From Spongilla lacustris (Eukaryota; Porifera; Demospongiae; Spongillida; Spongillidae), in contig OX442433.1 of assembly GCA_949361645.1 (NCBI GenBank), forward strand, positions 6,170,816 through 6,234,815: DNA of 64,000 nt. Reading direction: 5' to 3'. Every line of letters begins with the position of its first letter. The first letter of the stretch is position 1. Made by a program: the position numbers and the translations under genes. The notes beneath the pieces are model-generated. The model saw only the letters and a list, made by a program, of their open reading frames with translations, ran no database searches and had not been told where the DNA came from. Shown one piece after another: positions 1 to 10,876 of this stretch.

Positions 1-125
1 CCTTTCCTGGTTGTTACAATAAACACAAGTGCATACTATACAGACTATCTTCACACGTAGAAAAAAAAAATTCACAGAACGGCATAGCATGCTGTACTGT
101 TTGCAGAGATAATGGCTGTAGAAAT

Positions 126-800
126 TTAGTGCCCGCCTGTGCCATAGGCTGCACCGCTGGCTCTTTCCAACTCCTTCAATACTTTATCTTCCTTTAGTTC
201 ATTTTTGTCCCCTTCTACAAGGAACTCCTTTCCGAAGCTCTACAGGTGGGAAACGGCACATATTGAACAATGCAAGGTCAAGGGGCAAACTAATAACAAT
301 AAATGCAATAACGTACGGTAATGATTTCCTTCACGAAGGCCTTGTCTGTGCTAACTTTGGCCTTCTTCAGTGGCGTGACTGCAGTCCCGATCCAGGTAAT
401 TAAGGCAAACTTCTTACGACGACTCATCTCGTCACCGGTTTCGAAACGCACGAATATGTAATTTCTGCCATCGTCTGTAATGCAGTACAAAGAGTTAGCT
501 CGAAACATGACAAATACCATGATTCGTACCGTCAAGAAGGCTAAGCAGCTCCTGGTATTCTACTCCGGATTTTATGTGTACAATGAACTTGCCGTCGTAG
601 CCGAAAAGTGCCCTGTACCAAAAAATAGAAGGATATTTTCAAGTATTGTTCCAAACACACAGGAGCCAGAACGACACGCTTAAGACTAGCACCGATTGCC
701 TTCGCGTGGCTTACCAGTTGGTCTCACTTTCGTCACTGCGCACATCTTGATAGGCAGCAGCAATTGCTTCAGCACCTCCGGGTTGGAACGGCTTTGCCAT
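126..800 (-). CDS. COTL1: Coactosin-like F-actin-binding protein (ADF-H domain), 4 exons
   Basis: Cytoplasmic actin-filament-binding protein of the ADF-homology family. Exons on the minus strand are 800-715, 612-530, 474-317 and 239-126. All introns are GT-AG, and the joined frame is 441 nt (146 residues plus stop), close to the roughly 142 residues of animal coactosins. The start at 800 gives MAKPFQPGG. Family landmarks in order are FGYDGKFIV, then FVRFETGDEMSRRKKFALITW (exon 3), then STDKAFVKEI, where coactosins carry a conserved lysine-rich actin-contact stretch. The C-terminal exon reads SFGKEFLVEG and ends in GAAYGTGGH. Introns are 102, 55 and 77 bp. The gene lies 288 bp downstream of the cytochrome c1 stop, on the same strand, so its promoter must lie in 801-1088. 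Identification rests on recognised family sequence; exon joins are inferred from phase. Confidence 0.93.
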
Positions 801-1088
801 CTCAATAACTCACAACCTATCAAGTTTGCAACAGTGCGCAGGACAACCCCCGGTTTGCGGGCAGCAGGATAAAAAGGAAAGGGTAGGAGTATCTCACGTG
901 AGCAGCACCACGCCTATCGGTCGAATTGCGCATGCTCAACGCGTTACCATAGTAACATAAAAATTATTAACCAAAATTTGAAATCACAAACGACCACTAA
1001 TGACTTTTATGTACATACATGATATTATAAACAGTTTGCATCTTTCTACAAATACTGCTTAGTAACTTCCTATCTCTAGGCGAGGCAG

Positions 1089-2752
1089 TTATGATCCTTT
1101 ATCATAGTAAACAACCTTCCTATTCTTTAATACAGTCCAGCGACTTCGCTTCCAATACCAGGTGATAAATGCAACCCCAGTAAGAAGTATCAACGCCTGA
1201 TAAAATGAACACACACAACAAATCAGATAAGTTGGGTGCAGGTCAGGTGAACAAGTCACTGCAATGCTTACCTTCATCCCCATTTTCTTCCTAGCGTCAT
1301 GCTCAGGCTCTGCACCAAGCATTGGGGAGGGGAGGGGGGGGGGGAGGGGGGTATACCTTGTCACATCAATAGCTAAATCAAATTAAACACAGTGTCACTC
1401 ACCACTAGCCCAACGCAAAAAGGTGCAAACATCCTTTGCCATTTGACTAACTGTAGCAGGAGTACCTAACAGGTGTTCGTGTGGCATTACGTCAGTACCC
1501 CCCTGCTAAGATATCAACACCCTTGCATACCGTCTTCATAAGTGACAGAATCCTGGTACAGCTGTTGAGGCATGCCAATGGCCTGCCCTGGGAAATAAGG
1601 ATTGTACGCCATCCCCTCCCGAAGTTCAAAGTTAGCAGGGGGATCACAGTACCCAGTCAACAGAGAGAAAATGTAGTCCTTTGGAAAAGAAAATCGATTT
1701 AAAAACAACACATCATTTGGTGGAAAGCATTCGGGTATACCATTCAATATAGTGGCACACCTACCTCTCCCCCCTCACGACCCAACACTATCAAACTCAT
1801 GTCGGGTGGCAATGCACCTGCAAGAGAAGGAAAAAATATATAGAAGTGAGCCTTGCAATTGTGCGCCTCCCACCGTTGTTAGCAAATCTAGCAGCCTCTT
1901 CATTAGGATAGGGGTTAGGGAAATGGTCACTCAGCTGTGAACAATGAGAGGTATGACAAGACACAGAAAGTCAACGGCGCAGGTCTGCTGACCTTTCCAG
2001 GTCTTGTGGTTGGATTGCCTTGCTCATCATTGTCGCCAGGATATTGGTACTGCATATCAGGACAATCAGTTTTTGAAGAGTACGTGTGCGACTGACCTCT
2101 TCAGCTAAGGCCTTGGCTTCCGCTTCAGTGTGCGATACTCCAATCAGGTTCCTGAAGCAAAGCTGCTGCATTGAGTGGCACGCTGAGCAGACCTCCTTGT
2201 ACACCTGATACCCACGACGAATGCTGGGTGGGAAGGGAGGAGTCAAAGAAAAAACATGGCGCGCCTTCTTAGGTAGATTTGCTGAAGGCCCACCTCTGGT
2301 GATCTAATGCGCTGAACGGCCCATTATGGCTCCACGGATATTGCGCTGGGTGCAGTTCAAGGTCTGTGGCTGACAGCACGGTGAAAAAGTAGCCCGCTCC
2401 TAAGCCACCAGCTGCTATAAGACCGTAGTAGGTTGGCGACTAGTAACATCAACACGGATGTTAAGGAAGTGCGGTCGTCGCATTGTTACTTACGGTGCCC
2501 AGGTTATTCTTATTTCCAGTGGTGCTTTGGCTCTATATGCAAGAACAACGAAGATAATTTCAATAACATGGTGCGCCTCAACTAGAAAATCGAAGTTCAT
2601 TAGTTAAAACCCTTAAATAAAAGCGGTGTGTACTTCAGAAGAAGCAGCAAGATATAACGTAACCTGCCCTGCTTTGCTTAACGCACCTTACTTCCAAAGA
2701 AACGTAAACGAGTTTTCAGCCTGCCCACCACATTCCGCCAAGCGGTGGCCAT
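1089..2752 (-). CDS. CYC1: Cytochrome c1, heme protein of respiratory complex III, 11 exons
   Basis: Mitochondrial cytochrome bc1 subunit that passes electrons from the Rieske protein to cytochrome c. Minus-strand exons: 2752-2687, 2532-2494, 2439-2294, 2223-2097, 2049-1993, 1934-1874, 1817-1765, 1678-1531, 1465-1403, 1309-1272 and 1196-1089. They join without frame breaks to 906 nt (301 residues). The first exon is basic and aromatic with no acidic residue, as expected of a transit peptide. A Gly-rich segment ([11 protein letters not shown]) is followed by YPWSHNG. The heme motif CSACH sits in exon 4. RPGKLSDHF, FANNG and LPPDM follow, then [11 protein letters not shown] and [10 protein letters not shown]. 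The axial Met lies in the GQAIGMPQQ stretch. A C-terminal membrane anchor ([15 protein letters not shown]) precedes KRSRW. All introns are GT-AG and mostly 45-100 bp. Confidence 0.95.
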
Positions 2753-2803
2753 CTTACTCACTTAATGTTCGCGCATGCGCCTGCCTTAGAAACACCGCGA
2801 GCC
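2753..2803. promoter_or_regulatory. Very short divergent promoter between CYC1 and GPAA1
   Basis: Only 51 bp separate the inferred start codons of CYC1 (minus, 2752) and GPAA1 (plus, 2804). The core promoters must therefore sit inside this gap or within the opposite gene's first exon or intron. No TATA box is visible. A GCGCATGCGC palindrome (2770-2779) resembles an NRF1-type site, which is common in housekeeping promoters. Regulatory function is inferred from layout alone. Confidence 0.55.
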
Positions 2804-5800
2804 ATGAAACTTGCTTCGTACTTCGAGTCCCAGAATTTCAAAGTAGCCGTTAGACTCGTGGTAAAACGAACAAGGATTATTAGGTTAGTAGAAAGTCACA
2901 GAGGCCACTTCCAAATTGGTTACTATACTTCACAGCTTGTTCGTTTACGCGATCGCCATCGTTGGCTTCGTAATTCTGCCTCGAGAGGACATCAGCCGCA
3001 GTAGCTATTTCGATGAGAATGCGCTTATGAGTGGTCTTGCTAAGACGCTATTCGGCGATGCTGCCACGGTTAACAAGGTAGCAACGGCTTTACGTGATCG
3101 TGGCCAAAGGCAAGGAACGTACGACTCACCAGAACTTTAAACTTAAGGTTATTCTTTTAACTTCTTTAGTGGATCTATATTGGTGATCGAGGAGGAACTA
3201 TCCAAACTTGGCCTAGAAGTTTACCAGCAGAATTACTCTGCTTTGCCGCCCATTCCATTAGATCATCAGGTATATGAGCCGCCCAAACTTGACTTATTGT
3301 AACGACCACCCTTCCTCAATAAGAGCACACCAACAATTTCGGGGAGGAATATATATGGCATACTCCGAGCACCACGTGCTTCTACAACAGAAGCAATCAT
3401 ATTATCAGCACCTTTCCGCACAAGAGATGGCACAAGTAATATCTATGGCATAGCATTAATGCTGTCATTGGCGAATTACTTCAGAAGTAAGACGGCCAGA
3501 TGTTTTGCTGTTGTAAGCACGCACACTACTACATGTACTAATATTTTAGCAAAGAACTACTGGGCAAAAGACTTGGTTTTTCTCGTTACTTCTGAAGGAG
3601 AAATAGGGATGGAAGCGTGGATGGATGCTTATTTAGGGCAGCAATCACCAGGTGAGATAGCGTGGAGAAAAAAAAAAAAAAAAAAAATCGTAGTCGGCAG
3701 GATTCGAACCTGCGCGGGAAAATCCCAATAGATTTCTAGTCTATCGCCTTAACCACTCGGCCACGACTACTTGGTGTAAAGGTTAGATTAATCGTTCTAT
3801 CTGTACCTTGCACTCTTTACAGCTATAATAGCTGACCCTCTACAAAGCCATTCAGGAGCAATTCAGGCCGTTTTCAACCTTGAGGTTGAAAGCTCATCTC
3901 TTGAATATGTTGAAATCATAGTGGGTTAGTGAGACTTGCCATTAATAATATACATTGATCATGCATAATGCCTCAATGCAGGGGGCACAAATGGAATCCT
4001 TCCTAATTTGGATATGGTGAATGTCATAACACGTCTTTGTATGATTGAAGGGATTCAAACTACATACCATGCCCCAGTTAGTACTTGCAACCATTACTGA
4101 CCTCAACCCTTTACCCCACCCTTGTTTCATTCCCTCAATGTTTGTCATTAGCTGTCCCCCAGTTTCACATACCAGCAGTATCTGAAAGCAATGCTTCTAT
4201 TTAGTGCCCGCCTTGCACCAGGCCTTCCCACAGGCAACCATGCACTCTTTCTCAGGTCAGGTTAGGGGCCAACATCAAATAGAGCACTTTGAATTGTTCC
4301 TTGGCAACAGGCATCGCATTGACGCCATCACTATTAGGGGAGTTGGCAAAATCCATGGCCAGGAGAAGCAAAATATTGTGCAACTAGGACGGTGAGATGT
4401 AGCTGTGTTTGTTATGTTGTGTGCATGTGTGTGTGCATGTGTGTTATGTGCATGTGTATGTGTATGCATGTGTGTTGTGTGCATGTGTATGTGCATGTAT
4501 GTTGTGTGCATGTGTGTGCATGTGTGTGCATGTGTATGTGCATGTATGTTGTGTGCATGTGTGTGCATGTGTGTGCATGTGTATGTGCATGTATGTTGTG
4601 TGCATGTGTGTGCATGTACATGTGCATGTGCATGTGTATGTGTATGTGCATGTGTTGTGTGCATGTGTGTTGCATGTATGTTGTGTGCATGTGTGTGTGC
4701 ATGTGTGTTGTGTACATGTGTATGTACATGTGTATGTGCATTTGTATGTGCATGTATGCTGTGTGTATGTGTGTTGTGTGCATGTGTGTTGTGTGCATGT
4801 GTGTTGTGTGGCCTCGTTTACTGAAGGAACCTCTTTTTCAGGGCAATGGAAGGGACGATTCGAAGTTTTAATAACCTACTTGAGACGTTACACCACTCAT
4901 TGTATTTCTATCTATTGCCCTCTTCCTCGGCGTTCATTTCCATTGCCTTCTATTGCCCGCCATTTGGCCTTTTCCTGCTACCTCTGGCATTGGAGATATC
5001 AAATTTTAACACCTAGTACTTGGTCTTTTGTTAGCATTCCTCCCAGTCTATCTGTCTCTCTAGCACATACCTCCCAGTCCATCTGTATATCTCTTCTTCT
5101 CCCACTTACCGACTTGCTTATGTGTTTCTTCCTTACCTCACCTTTCCTTTCTTCCTCACCCTCCTCCTTTCTTCCTTACCTCACCTTTCCTTTCTTCCTC
5201 TTTCCTTTCTTCCTCACCCTCCTCCTTTCTTCCTTACCTCACCTTTCCTTTCTTCCTCTTTCCTTTCTTCCTCACCCTCCTCCTTTCTTCCTTACCTCAC
5301 CTTTCCTTTCTTCCTCACCCTCCTCCTTTCTTCCTCACCTCTCCTCCTTTCTTCCTCACCCTCCTCCTTTCTTCCTCACCTCTCCTCCTTTCTTCCTCAC
5401 CTCACCTTTCTTCCTCACTCTCCTCCTTTCTTCCTCACTCTCCTCCTTTCTTCCTCACCTCTCCTCCTTTCTTCCTCACCTCTCCTCCTTTCTTCCTCAC
5501 CCTCCTCCTTTCTTCCTCACTCTCCTCCTTTCTTCCTTACCTCTCCTCCTTTCTTCCTCACCTCTCCTCCTTTCTTCCTCACCTCTCCTCCTTTCTTCCT
5601 CACCCTCCTCCATACCTTCTTTATCCACCTCCCTCTGTTGTACCTTCCAGCTTTGTTCCTCCACTATCTTTCTCAATCCATCCTCCCCTGTACCTATATC
5701 TCCCTCCCCCATGTCTGTCCCCTCCATATCTCCCTCCCCCATGTCTGTCCCCTCCATATCTCCCTCCCCCATGTCTGTCCCCTCCATATCTCCCTCCCCC

Positions 5801-7889
5801 ATGTCTGTCCCCTCCATATCTCCCTCCCCCATGTCTGTCCCCTCCATATCTCCCTCCACCATCTTCTTAATGCCCCACCTCCCTGTGCTTCAGTGCTATA
5901 CCCAGCCAAAGGGCAGGGAGGGGGAGGTGCCCAGGTGCTTTTTGTTTCTCAGTTTCATTAGCTAAAAACCCTCTGACCAGTTCGGTTTCTCAATTTGTGA
6001 TGACAGGTTTGCCATCCTGCGGCTGTGGTGCATGTATGCAAATGAAGCCACTACCCGGGACTTTACTTCATAACCCCCACCCCTCTCCCTCCCCTCCCCT
6101 GGCCCCACCCCTCCCCCTTTCCTCCATACCTCCCCTCCTCCCGCTCACCCATGTTGCTGTAACTTTGCCTGCACTGTTGTTGTACCTTGACCTCTCACAC
6201 GCCCTGAAGCAATGGCTGCTGGCTAGGACACCTGACTTAATGTGCCTCACAGAATCACTTCCGGTCAGTCAACTGAACGCAGCTGCAGACTCCATATGAC
6301 TCCTCCCCCCAAATGACCCCTCCCCTCATATGTCCCCTCCCCCCAAATGACCCCTCCCCTCATATGACCCCTCCCCCATATGACCCTCCCCTCATGATCC
6401 CTCCCCCATCTCCCCCCACATGACTCTCCCTCATATCACCCCTCCCACCTCCCCCTCACTTGCAGACTATACCCAAGGAGATGCCATTTCAGTTCAATAA
6501 GATGTTTGTGCTGCTTATTGTCTGCTATGTCAGTGGTGGGCTTCTGTGCCACCTCCCTGCACTGGCCTGTGCCTACCTGGGCCCCCTCACCGCTTCTGGA
6601 CTGGTGGCTTGCTTACTGTCTGTGTGCGGAGCTTCAGTTGTGGCACCACAGCTGGTAGGGTATGTGCTGCTGCTACATGGTCCTTCCTGCTCCCTCATCC
6701 CTCCCTTCTCCCTCATCCTTCCCTTCTCCCTCATCCCTCCCTTCTCCCTCATCCCTCCCTTCTCCCTCATCCCTCCCTTCTCCCTCATCCCTCCCTTCTC
6801 CCTCATCCCTCCCTTCTCCCTCATCCCTCCCTTCTCCCTCATCCCTCCCTTCTCCCTCATCCCTCCCATCCCTCCCTTCTCCCTCATCCCTCCCTTCTCC
6901 CTCATCCCTCCCTTCTCCCTCATCCCTCCCTTCTCCCTCATCCCTCCCTTCTCCCATCTCTCCCTTCTCTCCCATCCCTCCCTTCTCCCTCATCCCTCCC
7001 TTCTCCCATCTCTCCCTTCTCTCCCATCCCTCCCTTCTCTCCCATCCCTCCCTTCTCCCCCATCCCTCCCTTCTCTCTCCCTCTCACTATCTCTCTCTCT
7101 CCTCCATCCCTGTTCTCCCTTCCCCATCACTTCCCCCTCCATCCCTCCTCCCCATTTTTTTACATCAGGACCAGTATCAGTGACTTTGAATGGAGGATAG
7201 TGAAATGTATCAACCTTCTCCTCCTGATTGTAATGTTGGCAGCATTTTCAATCCTCAACTTCCCCCTTGCAGTGTGCCTAGCCCTATGCCTCTCTGTGCC
7301 CTGTACTTTAGCTCAACCATCTGGTCTGAGGTAAGCCCAAGGCTCACTCACTTGTACCTTCAATAACACCAGCTCTTTCGCACAAACTTTCCCCCAAAGT
7401 TCCCCATGTGCCCACCGGCTCACACAGATATTCCTTCTCCTCCTTTCTCCCCCAATGTGGGTATGGTACTTTTGCACACTGCACTGTTATTTCCTGTCCG
7501 GTCCGACCGCTGATGTTCGTGGCGTCGTTACTGATTCAATTACCATGGTGATAACAGGTGCTGCGTCGGCCTACAACAGTTGGCACCTGTTTGGTTGCTG
7601 GCTGTACTGGGCCACGTGTGTGTGCGTGTGGCCCCTCTGGATGATGGCGTGGTGCCTGAGCTGTCAGCAGGTGGAGGTCGCTCCTAAAGATGGAGGTCCT
7701 GCCAACCGCAGTCCTGGTAAGGGAGTCGCCATGGATGATGGGCGCCATGAGGAGGGCAGCAGCTGTTCAGAGGATTTGGAGTCCTCTTCCCCAGTCCTCT
7801 CTCCCCAGACCTCTTCCCAGTCCTCTTCCCCTGCTAGTCATGGCTCTCTGAAGGATTCTGCTGCTGGCTTTGATGGAGGAGTTCATTAG
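2804..7889 (+). CDS. GPAA1: GPI transamidase subunit GPAA1 (GPI anchor attachment protein 1)
   Basis: ER membrane component of the complex that attaches preformed GPI anchors to proteins. Resolved exons: 2804-2860, 2904-3118, 3170-3269, 3324-3486, 3550-3651, 3823-3924, 3982-4076, 4152-4255, 4311-4391, 4842 to about 5015, 6466-6659, 7169-7330 and 7400-7889. Landmarks: N-terminal membrane helix ([13 protein letters not shown]), [78 protein letters not shown] and [18 protein letters not shown]. Hydrophobic helices fill the last three exons. The luminal part corresponds to the peptidase-like M28 fold known for this family. Unsure: the short first intron (2861-2903) and the junction between about 5015 and 6465. 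A candidate piece there is the [13 protein letters not shown] frame near 6007-6055. The roughly 60-residue Ser-rich tail after WMMAWCLSC is longer than in vertebrates. Introns hold a tRNA and several minisatellites. Confidence 0.88.
3689..3770 (-). tRNA. tRNA-Ser (anticodon AGA)
   Basis: An 82-nt cloverleaf on the minus strand. The acceptor stem pairs GTAGTCG with CGACTAC plus discriminator G. The D region is GGCCGAGTGGTTAAGGC. The anticodon loop CTAGAAA gives AGA. A long variable arm, typical of serine tRNAs, precedes the T loop GGTTCGAATCC. No CCA is encoded and no intron is present. It lies antisense inside a GPAA1 intron (3652-3822). A run of about 20 T on its own strand directly follows the 3' end (plus-strand A run 3667-3687), a suitable RNA polymerase III terminator. 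Confidence 0.94.
4398..4810. repeat. TG/CATG-rich microsatellite in a GPAA1 intron
   Basis: An alternating purine-pyrimidine tract built from TGTGTGCATG and TGTATG variants fills the intron 4392-4841. It is open in several frames on both strands only because of its simple composition. Such a tract can adopt Z-DNA in principle. Confidence 0.9.
5110..5615. repeat. Pyrimidine-rich minisatellite (CTCCTTTCTTCCTCAC type)
   Basis: About 500 bp of almost pure C/T on the plus strand, made of roughly 18-25-bp variants of CTCCTTTCTTCCTCAC with TCCTTAC forms. It lies in the unresolved large GPAA1 intron. Coding is rejected because all pyrimidine frames stay open by composition. Confidence 0.9.
5701..5850. 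repeat. 30-bp minisatellite, five copies
   Basis: Five head-to-tail 30-bp units, visibly identical across the lines at 5701-5850, each containing CCCCCATGTCTGTCCCCTCC. A partial unit follows and diverges at CACCATC. It lies in a GPAA1 intron. Confidence 0.95.
6299..6446. repeat. Degenerate CCCCTCCCCTCATATGA repeat
   Basis: About eight imperfect units of a C-rich 15-20-bp motif carrying CATATGA. It lies just upstream of the GPAA1 exon at 6466, and its C/T richness merges with the polypyrimidine tract of that acceptor. Confidence 0.8.
6690..7078. repeat. 18-bp minisatellite (CCCTCCCTTCTCCCTCAT) in a GPAA1 intron
   Basis: About twenty tandem 18-bp units. The first part is very regular, and later units drift to CTCCCATC forms. 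The intron 6660-7168 has donor GTATGT and acceptor ACATCAG. Because 18 is a multiple of three, each frame stays open and mimics proline/serine-rich proteins. Confidence 0.93.
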
Positions 7890-8573
7890 TTGTGGCCGTG
7901 TGCAAACTTGATTGGCTTGACATTAATTTATTATTTTTTGCAAATGAAGGTCATCTTTGTTCACACAGATAGGGAACATATTCCTGCACGTGTAACAAGA
8001 AGCCAACTCTTGTTACAGATATCTTCACACCATTTGAATGCATGCCTCCAATTCCTTCCGCCTTTCCTGGCATCTCAGGGACATTTCTGCGCCATTTGCT
8101 CATGGCCAAACATTGCGCATGTGTACGCGCATGTGGGACTTCAGAAACCCTCAGCAGGACAGTTGTGTACGACCTGCTATGCAACCAGTATGCACAAATT
8201 GCCCTCTCTTTCCCACCCCATCCTCCACTCCTTGTGATTCATAGAACTTTATAGTAAGAAATTCGCACCTCAAACACAAATCTCATTCAATTAAAAACTG
8301 AACTGTGGTTTTAATTCAGTGCCAATTTCAGATGACAACAGCAAAATCTGATCTGATGCAATATATAATATATATACATACATACAAGCTGCTCTGTGGT
8401 GTTGAACAGGGTATTGTGTGGTGGGGACACACAAACAGAGCAGCTGTACACGGATTGTAACAAAAGTGGAGTGTTACACAAGTTGGACACAAAGTTGTGA
8501 CAATTGCGATGTTGATGCCTGTTTCAACAAGTGGACACAATGTTGCAGCTCCACAACAAAAAGTTGAAGTCAG
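7890..8573. other. Intergenic gap between convergent GPAA1 and Kunitz gene
   Basis: No gene seen. It contains the 3' ends of two convergent genes. An inverted repeat AGCTGCTCTG / CAGAGCAGCT (8387-8396 and 8436-8445) could form a hairpin. Nothing else stands out. Confidence 0.6.
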
Positions 8574-10876
8574 TCAGTATTGAGGTGAAACCACTATTGA
8601 GGTAAAAGAGTAGGGGAGTGTGCTTGTAGTTAGAGGTACAAAAATAAAGTGGGCAGAATCTTACCGCATGTGTCGGAGCACTCTTTTAACGTTGCAAAGT
8701 TGTTAGAATTTCCCCCACAGCCACCGAACGTGAATGAGGAACATCTTCCCAGCGCTGAGTTGTAGTAGAACCGTCTGATAGCATTTTTGCACGTGCCAAT
8801 GTCTTTTGGAAGGCTGCAATCATGGACTGTGAACAGATGGGGGTACAACATAAATACTTGCAAAGGAGGGAGGTGGAGGGTGGAGGGGGAGGGGGGTGGA
8901 GAGGGAGGTGGGAAGACATGTACGTACCGCTAGAGCTTAGCAGAGGACTAGTGGTTTCTGACATGCCATGGACTGCAGATAAGGTGTGTGTGTGTGTGTG
9001 TGCAAGCACGCATGAGTGTGGGGAAGAGGTGGAGAACTGGTGAGTACAAACGAAGTGCCTTTGACTCCACACAGGTGCTGAATAGCGCCACAGGGAACAA
9101 CAACATTCTGGACACAATGGGGCGTGCAGCCTGGACCATATGCCATACCCAGGAATGGGATGTGGCCTGCTTGTTGTGGGAATTGTGGAACGATTTAATT
9201 AAGTTCATGGAATTTAAATGATTAAAAGTTTCAAAAAGGATACCTCAAACATTTTTGCTTTAATTATGTATACACATCTGCAGCAGGTGTGTGCTGTAGG
9301 TCTAAGGCCACAGACACACTATTTGTGCCCGTCACACTGTATTGACATGCAATAAATTATAAATATATATGCATGCAAAAATTTATGGTTTATATATAAT
9401 ACTGTAAGTTGAGCATGTAGCTATCCCCGCCATATATAGCTATCCCTGCCATATACATTGAAAAAAAATTTGTCCAACGTACAGACAAATACCTATATGC
9501 AAAGTTGGCCAACACGCCCGACTAGATTATTGTGACCTCTCCATATTGGAGTCGGATTTAATAGTCCATGGGTTATGTCGATTGTGGTCCTATACGTAAC
9601 ACCAATTTATAATTATTATTATTAACCCCTAACCGATCCGCCGTGATGTCATAGGCTGGGTTGCACGGACACCGGATTTATCGTTGTGTAAAGAAAGATT
9701 GGGCATTGGGTATGAATATTCGTGGATATACCCCGCACGATATTAAAATCCATGGCATGTGCTTACCTTGTGGAGCTGGTGACCCTGTTGTTGGCGGCGC
9801 GGAGGGCGTGGTGTTATTGCCTAAGTAGGAAATGGTATTGTGAATGAGCTCGTGCGTCTACGTACGTGATCTTGCGTGCAATCAGGCATACACGATATAC
9901 GCGCAGTATATGGCCCCGCGCCGCAGCCTAGCTCGCATTAATTGTTACGTCTTCAAAATATGAATGAAATTGGCCTGCGGTATTTTTTGTTGTCTTCGTT
10001 TTGAAAGGTGCTCAATTCAAAAGCCGGCGGTATAACAGGGCGTACCAAGTTTGCACATTATTCTTTCCCATCAAAAAGAAGGGAAAAATGCGTTGGGCCT
10101 GAGTGGGCGGGAAAGCTGTGACTGGAAGGTGCTTTGCCAACTTTGGCTTCTTGCACATCACAAGGGCCGTAAACTTTCAGCGAATACAAATACAAATACT
10201 AAAATATTAACAGAGCATCTCTAGGGCATTTCTTTTGGGCGCATTGTCAAAACCAAAAAAAAAATCAGCAGAAGCGATTAATAAGACTGAACAGACCTGA
10301 TTGAGTGCAGAGTTCATCTACATGTTATGGTTATCTTACAATTGTATATTCCTACTAAGAGGTAGGCTGCCGAAGTTCGGTCGTCGACATCTATGAAATA
10401 GCAGTTATATATAGGCAAATGGGCTTTTAACTGACGCACGCGTATATAACGATCTCTAGCCCTTTCACTTGAACTCAAGCGCCCAAAATTTTGGGTCCGA
10501 AATTACCTAGACGCTCTGTTAATATGTAGCGATTGCTCTGCATTAATGATAACAATGCAAAACTTCAGGTTTGATAAGAGCAATTAAGAAGTCTCTAATA
10601 GAGTACTCTATTATCCATGCTTGGGGGGATATATCGCGCGTTTAATGATTGACCTTATACCGTCAACACACATGCAAGGCAAAATCTCTCTCTAACGTAC
10701 TCGCATGCCTGCTATCAGTGCACACAAGTGAGACATGCATGCATGCAATTATGCACTTAAGTTTCTATCAATTTCTTTTTACCTCCCGTTGCTGTGCTGT
10801 TGCTGCTCGGCAGGGGAGCTGCTGCGACAGAGCTGAGGCAATAGGCAAGGAGTGCGGCTAGGACGAACGTGAACAT
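8574..10876 (-). CDS. Secreted single-Kunitz-domain protease inhibitor, 5 exons
   Basis: Minus-strand exons are 10876-10783, 9820-9767, 8972-8928, 8826-8665 and 8593-8574, giving 375 nt (124 residues). Every internal exon has symmetrical phase-1 boundaries, the classic arrangement of shuffled extracellular modules. Exon 1 encodes a signal peptide (MFTFVLAALLAYCLSSVAAA) followed by a Ser/Thr/Pro-rich linker (exons 2-3) likely to carry O-glycans. Exon 4 is a complete Kunitz/BPTI domain with six cysteines, FYYNSALGRC, FTFGGCGGNSNNF and a final CSDTC. The residue after the second cysteine (P1 in the family) is Lys, which predicts inhibition of trypsin-like serine proteases. The last exon (6-residue tail) is the least certain; reading through its donor gives an alternative short tail ending at 8630. 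Confidence 0.87.

Noticed and set aside
4392..5965. Long plus-strand frames (up to 518 codons) over the TG and CT repeats
   Set aside because: Composition-driven open frames over microsatellites; the real GPAA1 exon at 4842 uses a different frame.
6460..7334. Pro/Ser-rich frames across 6460-7334
   Set aside because: The ends are genuine GPAA1 exons, but the middle is an 18-bp minisatellite removed by a GTATGT...CAG intron.
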